The position numbers and the translations under genes were made by a program. 64,000 bases of DNA from Scenedesmus sp. ARA3 (taxonomy: Eukaryota; Chlorophyta; Chlorophyceae; Sphaeropleales; Scenedesmaceae): NCBI GenBank assembly GCA_004335835.1, contig RWJK01001523.1:1-64000 (forward strand), read 5' to 3'. Shown in pieces: positions 57,832-64,000 of the stretch; positions within the stretch are counted from its first letter, which is position 1; the number at the start of each line of letters is the position of its first letter. The notes beneath the pieces are model-generated. The model saw nothing but the letters and a program-made list of their open reading frames with translations. It had not been told where the DNA came from and did no database searches.

Positions 57832-60805
57832 GTGCTGTTGATGCGCTAACGTGCTTGCAGTTGCTCTCAACCACTGCAAGCCTACCTGGCATGCTGCAGC
57901 ATCGGTGTGCTGTTACTCACTGCACGTTTGCATGCACCAGATCTGAGCTGCACTTGCCTGCACGATACGTATGCAGGCGAGGGGGCGATGCACTGGTGTG
58001 TTGCGCTGCAGTGCATTTCATGACACCTTCAGATGCTGTGCGGTCACATGGAGTTTCTTCTGCTCTGATTTTTTAGGGTACGGTGTGGCTGACACACGTG
58101 AGGATGGTCTGATGCAAGATCGCTTGGTTTCTGGTTTGCCTGAGTCGTGCTGCAGGATTGAGGCTTGTGCTGCTTAGAATGAGGCATTGGTAGGCAAATT
58201 GCATTGCATGGACAACATGGCAGGAGGCGCTTTGTGCGGCCTAGATGCTAATCAGCAGCAGTGCCAGCATGTAGCAGGGCAGCGCCATGTTGTAGAAGCC
58301 TCTATATGCAATTGACGGCTTGTATGCTGTCAGCTGTGAGTCCTCTCTGGCACTGCACGAGTTGTGTATGGGCAACGGTATTAGTATGTGCAGCACACTG
58401 CACCCATTTCATTATTGTACATGGATTGCACCCCGTTCTGCGTCTGTGCGGTTGAGTGCAATGCTTTGTTGTTGCACTTGTGTTGGGCAAAACGGCGAGA
58501 TGTGTTTGGCTGAGATGCAGCAGCTTCGGCAGCAGCAGCAGCACCGCTATGCTGGCTGTCGCTGCTTTGTTCAGTGTGGCGCGGCTAATTTTTTGCATCC
58601 CCAGCTGCGATGCATTTGATCTGCTTGACATGTGCATCAGTGTATATGGAGCCTTATAAAGGCTTGCATGTTACTATGCGATGGAAGTGCCTGCATGTTT
58701 GTCGTGCACGGCTTGAAGCAACTGTTTGGAGACGGTTGCAGCACAGCAGCTCTTTGCACATTTGTGCCGGTGCTGGTTGACAGTGGCAGATCAACGGCAG
58801 CATGTGTGTTATGTATTTCACGTGTTGTGCTGATGTTCCTCCTAGGTCTCTGCATTGTGTTGGTAGTGCCACAAAGCAGCCCTGTGGTGCCTTGCAGTGG
58901 GCAATGCACGGTGCTGCAGATGCAATGCATGGGACCATGGTGTGAGTGTTGCATGGCTGATCGATGGGGTTGCACGGCATGCCATGTGTCCTCTACGGTT
59001 GCTTGAGGCATTTGGTTCGAGGCGAAGAGACTGTGACTCTGCTGCTAGCCTGGCTAGCTAGGCCTGATGGTTTAGCAACGTGCAGCCCAGCTGCAGCATG
59101 GCAATAGGCTGTGTGGACGCCGTCGGAGCATTTCATTAAGCATGGCCAGATATGGCTGGTGCCGGCAGTTCTATGTTTGCTGCTGCTTTGTTCAACGTGC
59201 TGGCTGGCATCAAAACGGGTGCCACCTGCAGGACCATCTTGCTTTGCTTCTGCGTTGATGTGATGTCGTTTGGCACCACAGTCGGTTGCTTCGCAACGGC
59301 TGCCAGCTGCAGGCCTAACATGCATGGAGCTGTGATCCGGGGCGGACTGCAAGTAGGAGTGACACAGGCGGGGAGCGCAGCACCACCCCAGGTAGTGTTG
59401 ATCGCAAAGGCAGCACTCCCATCCACATGTGCTGCGCTGCAACTGCTGTGACACAGCATGTGTGGCGCTGCACAATCTACACACAGGGAAAATGTGTGCA
59501 TTCAGCAGTAGCAACATGGGGTTCTGGATATGGAATGTAGCATGGAAGCGTGTGGAACAGGCTGACTGCCGCATCTGCGTCAGGGGCCTTTCGACAGCAT
59601 GCTGTTGAAGTGCCTTTGTGGTTGTGTGTAGTCTAGAAGGCCGTTCAGCCAATAGCAGACCCGGCAGAACTCAGTTTGCTGGTGTGTGGATGGTGCCAAT
59701 GTGCAACAGCCTGGTGTAAGCAGCTGCACATGTTGCAGCGCTGCAGCAGCTAGCTGCATGCTGTTGCACACTCGCCGTCTGTGGTGCATCTGTGTGGGTG
59801 GGTAGGTGGGACAGTCTGCATCGTCAGGTGTGTCCATGTTTTGGCGTAAGAGTGCCGGCGGTCAAGCCTCTCTCTGCAGTGCGGCAGAGTGCTTGCCTCG
59901 CTCTGTTTGAAGTAAAAGTGTGTGAATTTTCAACCCGTCTGCATCTGGTGGTTTACAGGCCGGCCGTGGTGCTGCAGAGACGAATGGCAGCTGCTTTCCT
60001 GTGGATGTGTAGCAAACATTGTGATGAAGTACGCTACACACAGCTCTCTCAAGACAGGGGTGGTTGCATGTGGCAGGTTGGTCAGCAGCGCTGCCCACAC
60101 CCTGTTTGCAGCCGCTAAACCTTTACTGTCTAGATAGATCTGCGCCCGTTGGTGCCTGGCATTTGACGCTGCTTCGCAGCCAGCAATGGCGAGCATTAGC
60201 AATGGCGAATAAGTTACAACTATATGCCGACGCGCTTGGCATTTTGATCTGTTGAGCATTGCACCAGCTACTCTGTGGCATCATGCGTGATGTGCTACAG
60301 TGCGAGTGCAGCTGACTGTGTGTTGAATATGGCAGCATTTGTCACGCTTGGCAGCAAAATGGCTTCTGGGGGTGAGCACGTGGAGCAGCACTGCTAGTGT
60401 GCTATAGCTAGCAACTGCAGATTCCAGTAGCAGCTGCTGTAAGCGTGCGATGTCAGTTGCTGTGTTGTCAAGTTGTGCGGTTGAGTTGGTGTGGGGTGTT
60501 GCCTGGTACCACTGGTGGTTGGAAGCATTTCATGTTAGCTGCAGCAAGGCAGGGCGCTCTAGTGAATGCAGATCGCCTGCAGATCTGATGGGTGCATTAT
60601 AGACAGTGAGGTAGGCTGTGTGCGTATTCTGCAGAAACGTCATCAGCTGTTGCTGCACCAGTTGCTTGACGCTCCATGGATTGCACTATTGCAGACGCCA
60701 CTGCGTCCCCTGACCGCCGATATCAAAATTTCATCTTTACCACAGAGGTTGGGACAATGACGGCTGTTTGTAACTTATCAAAACCCACGACTTTCAAACC
60801 TGAAC
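57832..60805. other. Gene-poor stretch, nothing recognised
   Basis: On plus this is T/G-rich sequence with many tgtgt/gcatg motifs and short open frames without domain signatures, acceptor-donor chains or low-complexity coding runs. It may be 3' UTR and spacer. A short gene cannot be excluded. Confidence 0.5.
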
Positions 60806-61016
60806 TCATACTGCTGTCTGCTGAAAGCAGGCCACCACTGCATGCACGTAGCTCAACTCTTCGGCGACAACAAAGGATGAGAACCGCATGCACGCCACAG
60901 CAACAGCGGCACTTGTAATGATTACTGCCAGCGGCAGCAGCAGCAGCAGCAACACTCGTGCTGCGAAGCTGTGCAGCGCGCCCCGCCGCCATTGCCCAAA
61001 CACACCTCGCCAGACA
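60806..61016 (-). CDS. Possible terminal exon with membrane segment
   Basis: A minus-strand frame of 69 codons plus stop follows an AG acceptor at 61017. It begins VWRGVFGQWRRGALHSFAAR and continues into a strongly hydrophobic stretch ([20 protein letters not shown]), so it would be a C-terminal membrane anchor. Which upstream exon it joins was not resolved. It may be the end of the gene that starts at 62520, but the intervening exons are unclear. Confidence 0.3.
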
Positions 61017-61763
61017 CTGCGCCAGGCACTGCACTACTAGACAGTGCCCAGCGCCTGTTGAACTGGCGGGTACAACACACGCAACAAAAGCGGATAGCAG
61101 ATGCATTGCATACTGCGCCTACAACAGCAGCTGGATGCGCTGTTAACTGCCCAACAAAGCGGTCCTTACATAGCTGCCAGCGCAATCAACAGCTGCGCTG
61201 CCTTCTCGTGCAAAACACCTGTATGCCACAACTCAAGAAGTCGCTGAAGACGTTGCTAGCGCAGCTGGTGAACTAATTGCAACAGGCATGCTCTGCTTGT
61301 CATGACGATTCCTCTGCAACCGCCTGCCCAAACACGTTGACAACTGGAACCCAACAGATGATGCTACGGTTCTGCTATGTACACTGCAGGTGAAGCCTTA
61401 GCTATGCTGCCAGCGTGTCCGCTGCTACCTGGCTCCTGACAGTACCACGTGACCCTGCCGCACGCCTTGCAGCTTGCAATGCTGCCTGCCGTGCTGCTTT
61501 GTCGCCTGCACCTGCAGCAGCACCCCGAGGCAAGGCACAACAGATACCAGTTTCAGTAAGGCACGAGCACGAGCATGCACCAAATCCCCACACACAGCAC
61601 TGCAGTGAGCATTGCACGTAGCAGCACATAAGAGCGCCAAACATTATGCCAACATCAACGGCCTAGCAAGCACACTCGACAGCGCACCGCCTCTGTCACA
61701 GCTGCTGCAAAGCATTCGGCTGTGCGTAGGGGGGCCCTGCTGTGTTTGCCGCACTCTCCGCAC

Positions 61764-62520
61764 CTGCTGTAGCTGGCTGCTGCTGCCTGGCTGCGGCTGC
61801 TGCTGCTCCTGGTAGAAGGCATGTGCTGCATCACCGTCGCCATCTAGCTGCAGCGCTGCTGTGTACCAGTTGAGGCCCTGCAGCATACATGCCAGGCGGT
61901 GTGTGCGCCCAGCAAAGTGTACGTCACAGCGTGCGCATTGAATTGTTGCAGCAGGTTTTGGTGTGTGTGGTGAGGCGCATGATGTTTGATTATCCTGCCG
62001 GGCATGTTGCTCGCCACGCGCCAGATGCGGCGTTGGCTGGTCTGCTACGCCTGCAGGGCTGCTGGCAGGACCAGCGGCGGTTGCACAGCGCACTACTGCG
62101 TTGACGGTACATAGCTTTTCAATGAGTGCGGCTGTGCACATTGTGCAATTGAGCACTGGACCATAAAAGAGTGCAGCAGGTCTTACAGGAGCAGCTCATG
62201 GATAGTTCCACGCACCTGCACACCACCATTTGCTGAGAAGCCTGCATCCTGCAGGACTGGCTGGTGTCCCTTGTGTTTGCTGCTGCTTCTGGCTCGCTTG
62301 TGCCCTGATTCCCGTGGTTGGCCTGCTGCTTGCTGCTCCTCCTGGTCCTCCTCTTCTGTCTGCACAGGCAGGTGGCAACATCAGCATCATGGCAAGCAGC
62401 GCTGGCATCTGCTATAGCAATCCCTTGCATGGCAGCTGATGCTTGGTGCGGTGCACTCTTGCAAGTGAGTAATACCTTGCCAAAGAAGAAATTCTTGACG
62501 CCTTGTAAGAATGATGCCAT
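61764..62520 (-). CDS. Unrecognised small gene, 5' exons
   Basis: Three minus-strand exons with matching phase 0 junctions: 62520-62476 (MASFLQGVKNFFFGK), 62359-62216 (acidic then basic, EEEDQEEQQAAGQ ... GHKRARSSSKHKG) and 61877-61764 (GLNWYTAALQLDGDGDAAHA ... QLQQ). The first 101 residues are thus fixed; the 3' end is not. If the second donor is not used, the frame stops at 62183 giving a 73-residue protein. The WYTAALQLDGDGDAAHAF segment looks conserved, but no family is recognised. Exons further on the minus strand (for example near 61412-61530, and 61016-60806) may belong to it. Confidence 0.5.
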
Positions 62521-63091
62521 GACGGTGTGGTTGCTGCTGTTGCTGTGTCGTGTCACTGTTGCTGCTACGTTTCATGCAGTATTAGTTTGTTTAGGTTACA
62601 CATAACCGAATAATACAATTGTCAGCTCACTGCAACGCTGATTCGCATCGTAATGTCCAGCAGGCACTCCAATCCGCGTTCGTTTCACCTGACCACAGTT
62701 ATCAACGATCATTCAGGTACAGCAATCTCAAGCAAAAAGCTGGAGCGCAATTGCTGGTGTGCTGTTGTGGGTGCTTCCGTGTCCAACCCTATATGACAGC
62801 CTGACCTGGCAGGTTACTACTCGGCGTTACGCTCAAAGTGTTCAGCTGCTGCTGACAACAGGCATCTCAATATCATGTGAATTTGTACCAATGTATGCAG
62901 CTGCAGGCGTATGTCAGGATCACCAGCTACATTGGCAAAGTCAACAACAAGGTCAAAGCGTCATCGACAGGTCGAACAAATAACGAGCGAACCACAGCTA
63001 TAAGCTTGGTTCCCGCTGAAAGCCGCACAATGTGTGCCGCTTACGCAGTCGAGCAGCAGCGACAGCGGCAGCAGCTTGACACCCCTTGGAG

Positions 63092-63133
<42 letters not shown>

Positions 63134-63201
63134 TCAACCACCCAGGCGCTGTGAGCAGAGCAGTGCCAGCGCAATCACGACATCACGACACGAAAATCAA
63201 C
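62521..63201. promoter_or_regulatory. Divergent spacer between two small genes
   Basis: 680 bp lie between the minus start at 62520 and the plus start at 63202, with CAG repeats at about 63097-63126. No clear promoter motif and no coding exon was recognised. Confidence 0.4.
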
Positions 63202-63718
63202 ATGAGTGGATACATCGGCAGCAAGCTGACTGACGAAGATGCCCAGAGGGTGGTGAGCACAGCAGCTGCTTGTGCAGCCTGCTAGGGTGTGGCACGCTAG
63301 CCTAGGGTGTCTAGCAAGCTGCCTTGTGCACAGGCTTCATGGCTGCCGAGGGTTTTGCACAGCAGGCAGCACACCTAGAACGACAACTTGCCGTTTTTAG
63401 CTCTGCCACCTGCCTGTGCTGTGTGTGCAGGCTGAGTTTGAACGGTCAGCAGACCCGAATGACAGGGAGCAGCAGGTGGGGAGGCTTGCAGCTGCTGCTG
63501 TTGCAACAGGAGTCCCACGTCATCCCCGCTAAATGAGATAACAACACGTACAGATGCTAAGACCACTGGTATGCACATAGTATTGATATCATTCAGTTTT
63601 GGGTGCGTACAACAGGAAGAAACAACTTGGTGCGACTTCTGCTGCGCTAACCTGCTTCATGGCTGTGGCTGCGCCTCTGCAGGCCCTGCTTGATGAGATG
63701 CGGCAGCAGCTGAAGAAG
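63202..63718 (+). CDS. Unrecognised gene made of very small exons (continues right)
   Basis: Three short plus exons with GT-AG borders and phase 0 throughout: 63202-63252 (MSGYIGSKLTDEDAQRV), 63431-63475 (AEFERSADPNDREQQ) and 63683-63718 (ALLDEMRQQLKK). Together they encode 44 residues of charged, helical character with no stop, so the gene should continue beyond 63718, probably past the window edge. No family is recognised. The regular phase and good splice sites argue against chance, but each exon is small. Confidence 0.5.
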
Positions 63719-64000
63719 GTGAACCCAGCAGCACAGCGCAAGCAACACACGCCAGCTTGCCTCTTTTAGAGCTTGCCTTCTGTACACCATCACGCGTGGC
63801 TGGCATGTACTGCAGTGCTACTGCAGACTGCATACATCATTTGCTAGAGATTGTTTTATACCAGGGCCTGGTAAAGCCGGTGTTGCACCAATTGCCAGCC
63901 GATGCAGTGCTCACAACAACACACCTGACTAAGCAGCCAGGGACAACAGGAGTCCAGGCACATTCATGTGGGCTGCTGCTATGTCAAACACCACAGTTCT
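63719..64000. other. Window end, likely intron of the preceding gene
   Basis: No exon with a clear open frame and splice sites was found in the last 280 bp. An AG at about 63864 followed by ggcctg is a possible acceptor only. Confidence 0.35.

Noticed and set aside
59152..59451. 99-codon plus frame beginning MAGAGSSMF
   Set aside because: The opposite strand is also open, there is no recognisable domain, and no convincing neighbouring exons were found.
60723..61106. 127-codon minus frame over the putative terminal exon
   Set aside because: It is Cys-rich nonsense in a different frame. The frame ending at 60806 with a clear hydrophobic helix after an AG acceptor is more credible.

Overview
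The window looks like nuclear DNA of a green alga, most likely a chlorophyte of the Sphaeropleales/Chlorophyceae kind. This rests on GC-rich, intron-dense genes, short GT-AG introns with many GTGCGY or GTGAGY donors, and CAG/CTG triplets everywhere, which encode Ala, Ser and Gln runs. The gene set also fits: a listerin, an adaptin-assembly chaperone, a Rab-GAP, a fatty acyl-CoA reductase and a trypsin-like protease. The lineage is an inference. No rRNA, tRNA, CRISPR or transposon was recognised. One 50-N assembly gap sits inside a CAG tract.

Layout. 1-3729 (-) is a three-KH-domain nucleic-acid-binding protein that runs off the left edge. 6672-11413 (-) is a fatty acyl-CoA reductase. 12894-19003 (-) is a TBC-domain Rab-GAP. 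Head-to-head with it, 19933-34037 (+) is a 31-exon gene for a roughly 2,816-residue type II membrane protein, whose ectodomain combines 'LNEPG' modules with a cohesin/Ig-like block resembling animal TMEM132. 34985-43682 (-) is the ribosome quality-control ubiquitin ligase listerin (LTN1), sharing a 323-bp divergent promoter with 44006-45487 (+), an AAGAB/p34-type adaptin-binding protein. 46913-52658 (-) is a secreted trypsin-like protease with a Tyr/Asp-rich propeptide and a Cys-rich tail. 53855-57272 (+) is a low-complexity protein ending in an NTF2-like domain. On the right are pieces of two small unrecognised genes (about 60.8-62.5 kb on minus; 63202 onward on plus).

Exon models were built by hand from splice consensus and reading-frame phase. 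In the complete genes all phases close without a frameshift, which is the main support for the exon coordinates. A few junctions, flagged in the entries, are uncertain.

The most unusual feature is structural. At least ten exon edges in six genes are followed or preceded by extra imperfect copies of themselves, about 30-140 bp each. These copies lie in the neighbouring intron or just past the stop codon, and most still carry the splice acceptor or donor. The second notable item is the TMEM132-like architecture in an alga. The genes do not form a pathway; they are a typical mix of housekeeping and secreted or membrane functions.
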